This document shows positions 23,573 to 37,000 of a stretch of 64,000 bases of DNA, piece after piece (position 1 is the stretch's first letter; each line of letters starts with the position of its first letter). The stretch is from positions 1 to 64,000 of the forward strand of contig QLIY01000851.1 in assembly GCA_003260075.1 (NCBI GenBank). Reading direction: 5' to 3'. Origin of the DNA: Phallusia mammillata. Taxonomy: Eukaryota; Chordata; Ascidiacea; Phlebobranchia; Ascidiidae. Made by a program: the position numbers and the translations under genes. The notes beneath the pieces are model-generated. The model saw nothing but the letters and a program-made list of their open reading frames with translations. It had not been told where the DNA came from and made no database searches.

Positions 23573-23838
23573 CAGTGGTTCTCAAAGTATGGGTCGCGAC
23601 CCAAACGTGGGTCGCGCAGGGTCAAAAAATGGGTCGCGCTATGGTGGTTCAATTCTACCCAAACGAATTTACTTAATGTAGTAGTAGTAAAGTCCACTCA
23701 CTCGACCACGTTGTACAGTAAAATGAACTAATCATTGCAAAATACTGACAATAGCCTTCCAGTTGTACTGTTACGCACATGACGATTGTTCATAATGCTC
23801 AGATTTGGGTCGCGGTCAAAAAAATTTGAGAACCACTG
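23573..23838. mobile_element. hAT-type MITE, CAGTGGTTCTCAAA family with GGGTCGCGACCC ends
   Basis: Inverted ends CAGTGGTTCTCAAA and TTTGAGAACCACTG, perfect 8-bp target duplication TACTAGAG at 23565-23572 and 23839-23846, and subterminal GGGTCGCGACCCAAA motifs. Confidence 0.92.
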
Positions 23839-26800
23839 TACTAGAGGGTTTGTTATGTATAGACGCAAACCATATTTTACTCCATCTTTTCCACCATCAG
23901 TCTTACACCGCTTCCGTATGCGTTAGTTTGTTGCAATAAAGTTGTGTATATGTTTTAGGATTATTGTCAAGTGATAACTTTTCCTTGACAAGTTGTAAAT
24001 GTCGTGTTATTTTTGTTACATTTGAGCGCCTTCCGGGCGACTGCCACCAGTACCCTAATTTTGTAAGCACTGTTTTTCTTCCCGTACCATTACCCGTGTT
24101 TACTTTGAAGAAGACATATCTTGCCGTTTAATTTGAGGTAGGTAGGTCGTCACTTTTGGAGGCGGGGATGGGCCTCAAAAATGGAAAGAAAAATGTCCCA
24201 CGTTTTTTTAGCTTAGACACATGGCTGTTTACCTTATTACTTTGCTGTGTAACTGAACGGATATTGAAAAAAAAAAAAACGATTAATCGCGTATCACTTA
24301 AATCGCATTTGACTGCCATTTATACGTCATTACTCAATACTCAAGCTTACAGAATTGCTGAGAAACTCCTGGAATGTGTCTTTTGTTTTTAAACAAGCTT
24401 TGATTTGTAAATCGTCGGCACTTAAATCTTTGCTTTTTGGTTCGACGGATATATTGACATATATTGTTAATGGTGATCGTTTTTGTACGGTCATATTTTA
24501 AACGCGTAGTAGTTGTGATTGATGCGTATATAGTAGTGAATCATACTTCCTTGCTACAGCAATCCAATATTTTGACATGTACTTAAAAACAATATTCTGT
24601 AATGGGTATGGCTAGCCAATGGTACATAAAAACTTCAAATCGATACATTTGTCTGAAAATGCAACTCATTAATTTCTTATAGTAAAATAATACTCTTGGT
24701 GGCGCAGTTGAGTCGATACGTAATTCTGTTAATTACCCCTAAACCAATGCGGGGATAACTGACGTTAAGTTAAATTTTTCTGCTGGCGTGATTAAACATC
24801 GTGTTGTAAAAATCGTGTCTTGGTTATCAGCCTCAAAGATTTGTAAACCTAATTCCTGTGACGTGTATGAACTGTAGTGCACACAAAAAATGGACACCAA
24901 AGCTAGATGGCGATCTGAAGTGTTCACAGATTGCACGTATGTGTGTTATTCAGGTTTTCGTGGATTACATGGAGATTAATCTGAGGTCATTAAACATCAA
25001 GGTGGTCACTTGCAGGCAAATGAAGCGAACCCAAAATTTCTACATTATTGCTAAACACGCATTAATCATAAACCAATAAATGTACGTCGCTGTTTTATCG
25101 ATATCTCATCTTTTTTTCATCAACTAGATACGAGATTTATACGTCACGTTTAAATAGCGATAATGTTGGTGTTTGTGCGGCAAACAAATTTTACCGTAAA
25201 GTAATTTGTACCCGCTTTGATTGTCCCTCTTGGCGTTTAAACATTTACGCGAAGCGAATACACAACAATCCTATTGCATCATATTAACTGATACACATCC
25301 TATTTATTAAACCGACAAACTGTATTACACCGATTGTTGTAAATTTTATCTTATTTTTAAGTTTCTGGTGTGTAGCTATGCAGACTAGTTTTCCCGCACA
25401 ATGCAAAATTGTAGCAGACTTAAACGGGTCAAATAAGGTTTCTTACCCCCAAGCAACTGTTTACACCAACAAAAAATGTTAGTCTGGCAACACATATCCC
25501 TTATACAGAGAGATTCAATTTTGTAGCTTTTATCTTTAAACAACGTTGTTGCAACTCAATTCTTAATAAACTTTCGCCTGGCAGAGTGCGTGATAATATC
25601 TGTGTCGTGTTGAACCCAACACGCCTGGTTAGTGCACCGCGAGCTACAGTTTTTTTTGCTATTTGGACTTTTAATTAATTTCTTAACTTACAATTTGCAT
25701 GTCTCTCGGGGTCAAACGTGCATTGGAAAGAAACATCCATTATTGTTTTGGTGGCGCGAGATGACTGTCAAGACACGTTTTGGTGTATCGTTACACAAAG
25801 CCTAGCAATTTGTGCTATTTTGGTACAGGTCGCTCGCGACTGCTCGTTAAACAGGTGGATTTTTGCAAGATGTTTAATTGACTTTGCTGGTGGGCGAACT
25901 AGTAAAAAGGAATTTGTAACTTATTTGAAATGCAAATGCTTTTTTATGAAAATTGCTAAAGTTAATTAGTCATTGGTCACAATCGTTTTTACATTTAAAA
26001 TTCAGGTAAGTTTTGAGTATCTTTTTAAAAAAAATGGTTCATGGGTTGTGTTTAGTTTACCTCAGTTTATACTCCGTATTAAGTATGTTTTTGCGTTACT
26101 GAATTGTTATGTCATGAGAAGGAATGTCCGCAAGTAATTTGCAATGCACTGTGAACACATTTTTCACCTATTAGTCCATGATTCATTGCAGTAATCCACA
26201 AACGAAAACGTGCGTGATTTCACTGGAGAATTGTGGCAAGTACCAACACCCACGCCTGTCAGCCGACGTTTGTAGCGGAGATTACAATAAGTTCTACCAC
26301 TGTGCCAAAAAAATATTGTATGCCCTTTGAAGGGCATTATTTAACGGGTGATTTCCTCTCCATTGGCAAATTGGTCAATAATAAGTCTCCACAAAAGTTA
26401 CCTACAAACAAGTTTTGCGAATAAAACGTTGGTAAACCCGCCAGATAGCCTTACCGCAAGTGTCAGATGCGATCTAGCAAAACATCTCACTCGCGGGACA
26501 GAACAGAAACTATGTTAATCGCGTTGCGGGTATATCGCATAAAACTTAGTTGCAGCACATGATCCACCAATACTAAATCCTAAGTAAAAATGATGAGTGT
26601 TTCCCAACACATTTGAAATTGTTTTGTGGTGGACTATTGTAATTTGTAAGGCACAATTAACGCCTGAGGTCCGCATGGATGCGGTCTACAAAACATGTAT
26701 CGCTTGTGATTGCTTGTGGTGGCTGATCTTCCAAATTTTCCCCACTGAACGTTAGATTTATGGCTGATTGCGGTTATGTTGCGGTTTTCTCATAACTTCA

Positions 26801-27829
26801 TTTTGCTATGTTCAGGTGCAACGATGATTGCCATTTTTCTCATCTGCTGTTGATCCAAAGTAGGTTGAGATGATACAGTATATTTCGCTGATCTTTTAAT
26901 GAGGGAGTTGCACATGGACTTCAAGTGCAAAAGGTAATTACAACGGTGGCCTTGAAGAGGATAATAGGCTGTGTACCTTCATACCAGCCAGCGCCGAGGT
27001 ATTGGAGTCGCTTGGGCGTGCGTTTGCACTAATAAGCGTAATGACCCGGTCGTCTTACTATGAAACTTTGGAACCGATTTGTACTTTCGTTTAGTACTTG
27101 CGTAAATCCAATCCTACAAAATGTTAAATTAAAGTGTTTGACGTGTGGGAAAGGTAAATCATAATTGACATGACGTCGTACGCCTACGTTGTTGCCATTT
27201 GGTGATATGCCTAATTTGGAATTAGGTCAGGCCAAACGAACAAAATGGAGCTTATGGAAGATTAGAAAACCTCTACAGCTGCTTGTATAGCTTAAATATT
27301 TTGTCACGAAGTTCCAAAATGGATATTGTCAAACTTATAGTTGATAAGTAACAAAACTTGTTTCTTGCCCATTAACGAATAGCACCTGTAGACTGACCCA
27401 TTACACACTAATGCTTCCATCGCGGATTTTGTAAATAAATGACTAAAGATGCTTTTCGTTAAACCACCGAGTTTTTACAAACTGCGTCATTTTTTATGTT
27501 TGTTTTCTGCTGGTAACATAACCACCTGTTTCAAACCATTTTTCACTTTTCACAACCAAGATCTTTTACAATTATTATCGTTAGGTCAGGGTTTGTGCTA
27601 AGTATGAAAACATTTTTCCTGAGGCCTTTAGGATATGTTCCGACAAATCTATGTCATAATGAAACAGCGTTATTCCCCAAAAGTCATGTTGTTTTTCGTT
27701 TTAAAAATAATATTTCGTTAATGTCGACATTGTTTTTCAAGCTCTAGTCAATATTGTGATACACGCTGACGTCACAATGTTTTACACTTGCGCTGTTACA
27801 AGAACGCGCCGTGATCTCATACTGTTTGG

Positions 27830-27859
27830 TATAAAAGCATTGTCCGTTTGGTATAAAAC
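27830..27859 (+). promoter_or_regulatory. Candidate TATA boxes upstream of the scaffold gene's first exon
   Basis: TATAAAAG at 27830 and TATAAAAC at 27852 each follow a GTTTGG repeat unit. They lie 157-186 bp before the ATG at 28016. Position and duplication are suggestive; no transcription start can be seen directly. Confidence 0.35.
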
Positions 27860-28015
27860 TGTCATTTTTTATTTTGTAGCAACTGAAACATATTCATGTA
27901 TATTGCGAATAAAGACGTAAGAAGATTGTCGCAGCTAATGTACTTATTCAAGTATGAAAAGGAATTTAATAGTGGAAGTAAGATGACAAAATAAAACATT
28001 GAAGACTCACTCATC

Positions 28016-31000
28016 ATGAAGCAAAATGGTGGAAGACTACCTCATGTCTGCGCCAAGTAAGTATTATATTTTCGGTGTAAGCCTCTCTAATTCGCGTACA
28101 ACGATAGTTGCACCAGCTTAATAAAAAAACATCTGCAAAAATTGAACTAATTGGCTGCTGCGATTAGAATTATTATTTTCCCCAAAAACTGAACCATCAT
28201 TGTGGCCAAAGCAATGCTAATTTACCGCTATGCCACCGTTGTAAAATTTTGTCTAGATAAGCGGTTTAACGTGTCCGTATTTGGGTCAATTAGGGCGAAA
28301 AATGTGTTTTGTTCAGCTGGTCGATCGCTACAATTACCAGCAAACGTTGCAAGATTGCCGCCTTGCCTTGCTAATTTTATCCCGCAGTGCTAAAATTGTA
28401 GTGCTAATATGTGACTTCAAATAAAAGACCAAAAATAGTCAGCTACTTTTCGTTGCGTAACGAGTAACCGCGCATTTCATGCAGCGAAACTGGCCATTAA
28501 ATTACCAAGGGTGTGATCAACACAAATTAACGGGATTCCAGAAATTTCAGATCCTTTCCTGTTTGTGTCTGTGAATGACGATAACACAGACCGGTTTCTC
28601 CTGTCAGTTTCTTGTTTGCTTTCCCAAGTGGCCATCGGCTTGATTGTCAGAATGCATTTTATAAAAACGTTCGTGGAATTATGCTTCGTGGAATGATCTC
28701 GCACGTCAAGGGTATATCATGGCGGCTTGGAATCGTTTTTGATGTGTGTAGATTAAACCTCCCGCGCTTTATGTGAATTCAACCCAAATAATCACCCCGG
28801 GTTCTCGAAAAGTCCAAGTATATACTATCTGTTGATTGGTGCTAGATAATATGTTCGGAGCTTCGTTTTGTTGAAAAACTTTGATTTCTTTCCTGTTTTC
28901 TGGGAAAGCTGTCGGTCACCAAAATCACATAGGTCGTGATTTATTGTCCATAATTATTCGTTTTGCGCTGTTTTACAGCGGTAGTACAGCCAAAACATGG
29001 GCCATGTTGCATTTGAACTCTTTAAATTAGTATTAAAGGAGTGTTTAATAACGTGTATTACCCTGTCGTCAATGACAAGACAAAAATCACCCTAACCCAT
29101 CAGATCTTACAGGTTCCTTATACTTAGCTCTACTTTAATCTTGTCGTGGGCTTTCAGTAAATATGTGTAAACGTTCACGACAAAAATTATAACTTACATT
29201 TATAGCTGGGTGTTAGCCTGAACTTTAATTTATTCCTCTTTGGTGAATTGCTGTTGTATGTCGGAATTAAAATGGCTGTTGGCGGCTCGACCTCAGCTGG
29301 CTCTGCGGCAGAGGTTGAAACTTGATGCTAATTTGTAGCTTTGCGGTGATTTCCTAGTTTTTTTTTGTGAATTATTTTTTGAATTTTACTAGTATTTTTT
29401 TGTTTGTGCGATTTGTAATTTTAAAACCACTTAACCAACATTAACGATGTAAAGTTCTAATCAGATTTTTCGGAGTAAATTTTATTACTGGAGAGTCACT
29501 CGTCCAAATATATTTCTTGTAGCAAAAAAATGGTTTCCTGTGTAGACCGAAATTTTAACCGCCTACTCGATCTGTCACGTGCTTTTCCGGGATCACATGT
29601 TTTTTGTGATTCATTCGATCTCGGAACATGGATGTTTGACTTGATTTTTGATTTTATAAAAAGCGCAATGATCTTTTGGTATTATAGCGTTGGTTGGCAA
29701 AACTGTTCACTACAAATTTTGTGGCTGTAAAATTTCCCGCCGATTCCTCTTCCGTTACGCAACGATGTCTTTACTTTGCCGGTAACTTGGTAATTACCCG
29801 CTAAAAAATACTAGTCATCTATCCAGTCTCTACTGCGTGTGTTTTTAGTCAAACACGATTTTGTCAATTTTAACAATATTTCGAAGTTTAAGTGCCAAAG
29901 ATCACGTCAAAGAACACAGTGTAAAAATACTTGTTACCCTTAACTTACGCAGTTTTTTTTCAATAATTTATTACCAGTTTAATCGATATTAGTTTATTTT
30001 TTTCTGCACACGCAGAACTGTTATGCCTTGTTTTAAAAGTGTATTAGGGCTTTGGACACCTTTGATAACCAAGTAACTAGTTTTCCCAATATTTTTATGC
30101 ATATAATATAAAATGTCAATGCGGTTTTCGCTATTTTGTTGTCAGATACCCTGTGTGTACACACAAAAAAAACACTTGCAAAGATACAATTTTCGGTACA
30201 TAGTCCTAAAATTTAGGACGAACGAGTTTTCAAGGTTTTGGAACTTTTGAATCAGTTATAAAATTTAAAAAAAACATTTTTTTACGGGATCCTTGACTTC
30301 TGTGTGCAACATGCAGCTGGTAAATCGCTTATAGTACTTTGCTATCTTCTTGATTTGCAACAACTTGTGATTCGCTGAGCGTGTTTATTTTTTTCTTTCG
30401 TGCGACAAAACAACAACATGAACGACAATAACATTAAAAAAAACACAACGTAAAAAATAAAAAGACCGATCATGAATAGGCAAGAAGCAGAGAGGAGCAA
30501 TAAATTAAACAGAAGCAAAAACAGCAGGGGCCTCTCCGTTGCGTAAAAAAATAACTGAAAAAATACTCTTTCGAAAAGCAAGCGGCGAGCCTAAGAATAA
30601 ATGCCAAAGTTTGCGTAAAAGGCGATGCAACTCTCATGCTTTCATTTCGATAAGATTACATTGTGTGCAAATGTAAGGACCGGAGGTCTAAGTTTGTTTA
30701 CGACAACGCGTGAATGTGTCCAACACACCCTGGCAATTTGGGAGCGGTCGTACTTTTCACTGTTAGCGTCTCGAGGCACACAATGACGTATTCACCGTTC
30801 CTGCTTGTCCATATGCAACTCGTTTGTTCGCAAAAGCACCGAATAGCTTCGTTAAACGGAACATATGACGACTGTCGGCATGAAAAATGCCAAAGCAATT
30901 AGTGTTTGACTCCTTTAGTTGGGCATGTTGTCGTTTGATACAAAAGATTATGTCTAATCGTCTAACGTCGGCTGCAAAACGCGACCACATATTGATAATA

Positions 31001-34000
31001 AACAAACCTAACGGGCGAAGGCTGCACCGTAGATCAATGGTTAGTGACTTCTGCGACTTAGTGAATGGAAATTTTTGGGCGTTGTTTGGCGCGCGAAGTA
31101 GGTGCGGTGGCCCATTGCTGAATCATTAAGGGTTGGGTGGACGGCCACCATGATTGTGCCACCTAAAAAGGCTTTAACCCAAAGTCATCGATCGAGGGAC
31201 ATCGTGGATGAGCTGCGTTCTAATTTGATTACAACGCGTCGTCTCGTGTCTTATCCCCGGTAAAACATGTTCTGTCTTAAATACGTGTTCTTGTAAAAAA
31301 GATGTGTGCCATGGGGTATGTCACACGTGTTTCAAAAAACGATGTTGGTACGAGGAACTTAAGCAACGCTTCGCGTCAGCAACCACGCCATGTTTTGAAC
31401 ATTTTACCAACGACGGTCGCGACGGAAATACAATAAGCAAGAGCTCCACGCCAAGCTTGACTCGGCGTGGATGGCAGCGCAGGACAATAAATTATGAAGA
31501 AATCGAAATCTGTTGTGTTGGCACCAACGGCGATGGAGACGATCATTCGCTCACCATATGGAAGGAGTTCGCTTTGTCGCCACCGCCGCCGTCGGCGATT
31601 AAATAAATGGAAACCTTTCATAGCACGAGTCGAGCGTGCAGAGTCGAACTACGTCATTTGATGACATGTGTTGTTTACCGTTGCTACTTTTTAATTGCAA
31701 AAAGCGCACAAGAAGACTCGATTACCACCCAGTCCCGGCAGATCGCGATTTTGTCAGATACCTTCCAACACGGCGAAACCATTTGAAACAGTTTAATGTC
31801 GATGTACCTGGGGTCAATGACAATATCAGCCAGGTGCCTTGTCTTAACCGGCTTGCATATCGGTGCGTTTTTGAATCTGCTATTGTTTACTTGGATAGAA
31901 TCTTTGTCGAAAGGAAATTTAAACCCACATGTCGCAACTTGGAATTGTTGCTCATATTGCTTTGCCGTGAAGTTGTTTGTAAATCCGTAACTTCGCGCTT
32001 TTTCTTTAGTCAGCAATGGTACAGTGGTGTTGGACCTTTCGTGGAAGGCTGCTGAAAGGTTCTTAAGTGTCGTTGACGCCTCACAGATACGACGACGTGA
32101 CGCTGTACTTCTTACGAATCTAGATCTGCAATAAACAAGCAAGAAATGTGAACGTGGCTTTTTGAAGATTTTAAAGTCAAAACATGTAGAAAACACGCGG
32201 TTTGTGAAGGAGCAAGAACTATTGCGCAATTTTGCTACAAAATTAAAATTTCCTGTTTGAGTCAAATGTCTTGTTTATGTATTTTAACAAAATGGCGGAT
32301 CATTGCCTGCCATTTAATTGAACCACTGCATTACATCTACACTGCCTACGAGAAGGTCATCCGTATTGTGACATTATCGGCGTCGTTATTTTTTTTAAAG
32401 ATTACCTTAAACAAGGGACTGTATGTTTTAGTGCATGTAGAGCTTGTTTGGGGAAGCAATAAGTAGTGGAAAAAAATTATGAACTAAGGTTATTGTCTCC
32501 TTTGTAACGATTTCGCTCCGCAACTGTGACTCTGGATTGTTTAGTGTTGCCACTTGTTCCATGCATTAACCTACGGTTAATGCGATATACGAGATAAGGC
32601 GCACCCTGTGTTAGCAGCCGCATGCTCCTAGGGTGGGTTTATTGGGGTGTAATAGAGGGCGATATTTGCTATGTGGTAGTTTCCCAATGAATAGCGCACA
32701 GTCGTCGATTTTGCCACAAAAAGAGCCATGTATTTTAAATTTAGCATCTGACGATTCGATGTAATGTTTAAGGCGTTTCTCGGCCCGACTCGTTACGGGA
32801 AAATAGCATGGTGCGGATTTTTAATGCGCTCAATTCGTCCCTTGCGCTATTTTTAGGTTACAACGTGACTGGTTTTATCGAGTGCGATTGCTTTTGTAAG
32901 TGTCGAAAACGGATTTGCTTGTGGCTTGTTGCCTCATCTTTTGATGAACCGCGTTGAACGGGATATTGACAAAAAATAACTTCATAGTTCACTTACAGTA
33001 TGCGTGTGGACCTTTTGCTTCTGTCCGACGAGGATTTGACTTGAAGTAGTCTCCTCACAACGTTTGCGTTTTTCTCACTTTTGTTCTGCGTCTCGATGGC
33101 CTTTTGGTTTGTGATCTGCAATAAAAGCACAAATTAATGTTATCTTTCGGTTCATAATGACGCTTCCATAGATAAAGTGGAATAAAAGACACTTCTCGTG
33201 CAGGAAACGATATCGCGAGATAAGCATTAGCAAAGATACCACGCACCCGACTTTCTCAGGTCTACTGTGATGTAATCTCCGCAAACGGCCGTGCATGTGT
33301 CGTTACCGACTTCCGAATTGTAATTTGATCGGGAACGCAAGCGCGATGCAGCCGCGATACCTCGCGATGCTTTAATGCTATCTGTTGTCTGACATTGACA
33401 CAAAAGCGTCATGATAATACGTCACAAAGCTCGGGAAAATCTGAGATTACGAACCGCTGTATTGAAAGCCTTGTCTACATCAAGATGATAAACTGGATTT
33501 TTGTTCAGAGTCTAGCGGTTTAACACATATTCTGTTGCTAACACAACAGTTTCTATATGCATTCACAGAGTGTCCGATTGTGCCTGCTATCGAACACAAG
33601 AGACGCTTTATCCCAGGACCTCGTAATGCTGTCGCTATTTAATGATCTTGTTTTGAGTTGCGTTTCGTTAAAACGCAAACATTAGCGCGGGTTTGTTATT
33701 TTTTCAGCGCGCGGATTCAGTAGCTCGATATTTACGTTTATTTAGGTTTAAAAGTTCTTGTTTTTATTTATGTAACGATATGCCTTATTGCGATTGAATA
33801 CTATTTCCAGTTTCGAGCGAGGTCGTGTTTGTTTGTTGTGGCAAGGTTGACCCGATGGATGATGGTTTACACTTCGTAGCTTTGTTGGTTTACATTTCGC
33901 TGGTTTGTTAAATATTGTGCTAAATATCCTTTGCTTTGTAAATATTTTCGTGACTATATGGTATGCGCTGAACATTCGATTTGTAGTAAATACCTGTTCG

Positions 34001-37000
34001 AAGTCAGTTGTGTGCTGGCAAACTTTTGCTTCTCGAAAAGCGTCAGTGCGACAAAGTTTCTGAAGAGTGTCGCTGTCGATTCCCAAATCCGCCATTTCTT
34101 GTTTCCAAACCGCTCGATCTGTAATCACGGGGATATCGGTCAAGCATAAAAAGACGATTTTTATGTATACACACTCATACAGCATACAAGAGAGTCTTAG
34201 TGGGTGACCGCGGTTATAACCGATCTCGAAAGGTGATGGGATGGGCTGACGTGCCTTCAATTCCGGATTAATTTGTTTTGGATACGCACTGATTGGTAAA
34301 AAGCGATTTAAAATTTCGTGATTTGTTAAACTTCGCAAAAGAATCAGCTTGGTTACCTAATACCCCCCCCCCTGGGATGGGCTGACGTGCCTTCAATTCC
34401 GGATTAATTTGTTTTGGATATGCACTGATTGGTAAAAAGCGATTTAAAATTTCGTGATTTGTTAAACTCCGCAAAAGAATCAGCTTGGTTAGCTAATGAA
34501 CTTGGATTTCGAGTGCCTTGACTCGCGTTGACCCAAATTGTCAAGAAACTCCATGTTACCAAAATATATAATTACAACTAACATAGATTTGCTGGGAATC
34601 CACCTACTACCTAAATCGTTTTTTTAGTGATTTGGGTTTCTGTGCCCCCCCCCCAAGTCGGAGTTGACTTCGATGTGGGTTTTTGAACCAGCTCGTGTCT
34701 GCAAAACAACAAAACATCGCATTAGGAAAGATATTTTTTCACATAGTATTTCACGGCCACTCCTGGCTAAATTGCTTGTTTGTGTTCTTTCAGGGGCGCG
34801 GCGACAAGCGAACAAGGTGCTTCGGCCAAGATTGCTTACATACACGAACATTGTTGTTGTTGCATGATATAAACTTGCAGGTGCGGAAATGCAAAAACTT
34901 GTTAGTAAGACAGAAAAACGTGTTCATCCTGACGCCCGGAAATTTTGCCGTGCGCGGGTCAAAATAAACATTTGTTGGTTTACCTTTAGCACTGTTACTA
35001 CTTAAGTTGCGCTGGTTTGTTTCCGTTGGCGGGCAATTGTTTTTACTCGCCATTATCGCAAACTGCGTTGTTTTTGTCCGAGGTTCCAAAAAAGTATGTT
35101 ACGTAATGCGCATGTTTAAGTCTCAAGTGGCCCACACCTGTTTTTCTGTTGACATTTGCTGTGTTCGTTCATACATGTGCCCTCTGCCGATATCGTATTT
35201 ATTCAAATGTATAGAGCTCCTGAAATGTTTTCGCGTTGCCCGCAAATCTATTTTTGTTGGCCAACCTCCGGCAAATGTTATTCGAATAAAAAACTGACAT
35301 GCGTTTAGTTGTCGACAGTTCAGTCGTACGCCAAATTCCCTACAAACTTTTCATTTGCTACTAACCTCCGGTCATTTTGTGTTAATTTAACAAATATTCA
35401 AGATTACTTGTACTTGCATATTTGTTAAATAAGCGATTTGTTAAATAAGCGATTTCGCTAAGGTTTCGTCTACACCCTGCATTTTTGGGGAATTTACGCG
35501 TTCAAGTCGTCTGTGTCTAAACTGCAAAAGACTACAAATAAATCCTGCGTTTTTGAAAGTACGAAAGCGAACGGTTTTTCAGAGAAAGGTTTCAAATTTG
35601 GCTACTGCACTCCTGTTTCAAGTGCTAAAACGTGTTATGAAACGTCGACACTTGTATCAATACTGAATCGGTATTGTGGTAAGTAAGATGCCAATGCGGA
35701 GCCAGTTTCCCGGACAGTAATTCGATAATTATTTATCGCAATCTAAATTTAGATCAACATCCGCGAACGGGACTCGCCAGATGATAAGTTGACGGGTCGC
35801 TAATAAGGGGCATCAGGTCCAATTCGTTTGGCAAACTTTCACCTTGATGCCGGTAATAATGTTGGCAAAATGACAACGTATGCCACGTCGGTTTTCTCTG
35901 TATTGGTAATTGCGTTGGTGAACTTATACAGTTTATTTGTGACCGAAGTCGATAGTATAAAACTGTCGTCGATTGGAGCAAAAACCTTTCTGTCGGTAAG
36001 TAATAAAACTTGTTAAGTGACAAATTCAAATAATATTTTACCAAAGTGTGTGTTTAAGGCCCCGTCTATTTCTTAATTTGCAGAAACTTCGTGATTATTT
36101 GATGCCCGTGGTCAAAGTTTTACTGCTTGTTTCCGCGCAGCATATTATTGACCAAAGTATGCAAAAATTCGCGTTTTCCTCGTGAAATACCCGGAATTTC
36201 ATGTGAGAAGTTTCGAAACGTGCCAATTAGAGCTTACAGATTATTGCATAATCGAGGATATAAAGCCCACACTGTGGGTTGCGTACAAGATAATTTTTAG
36301 CCTTGGTTTTGCGGAGATTATTGCAAGTCATGTTTTCGATACCACATACTGGCCAGGCACGAATAGATTTGCATATCAACTAACCTGATGTTTATCAGTT
36401 TCAAAGCAATTCGCGATGCATTGTACTTTGGTGACTCCCTTCAAGTGGGTATCCGTTGTTCGGTCGCATACGGAATGCAAGCAGTCCTGTTCGCACTTTT
36501 CGGTTACTCTTGAACAGGTTTTACTGCAAAATTGTCTGTTCACAAAGTGCAAACCGCATCGCGGTCTTATTGCAAGGGATTTGCCTGTGCCGCTTGTTGG
36601 TGACCTATTCAGTGCTGTTGCTGGTAGACAAGATATGATCACGATAAGGCAAAGAGATCCCATGATTCTTCTGATGCTGTACCAGAATGTTAAACTTTCA
36701 TTTTGGCAATACATATTTCCTGCTGTCTTGTTGATGTATTTTAGACAAAATAATATTTCTTCTAAAAACAAGAAAAAACTTATTTTATTTGTCCACTTAC
36801 ATTCTTAATTTTAAGAAAACGTCTCTGATTACGGTTATTGTCAATTCCTTTCAAGGCACCAATAGTTTGAAACAAATTTGTGTTTACATCTTATCAAAAA
36901 TATATCAAAAATTGCAAGTCTGGAGGCAGCATTATAAAAAATGTCGGTAGATGCAAAGTACCGACACGGCCTCTTGCGTCCATAAGCCTCTGGTTATCTC

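Larger units (their letters stand above)
20454..28015. other. Mostly non-coding intergenic stretch
   Basis: Apart from the small open frame at 20791-21006, MITEs at 21746 and 23573 and a ribozyme-like motif at 22625, I see no spliced gene. It is AT-rich with short open frames on both strands. Confidence 0.5.

Noticed and set aside
36416..36808. Plus-strand 130-codon frame
   Set aside because: The opposite strand reads a signal peptide with paired cysteines, which is the more coherent interpretation.
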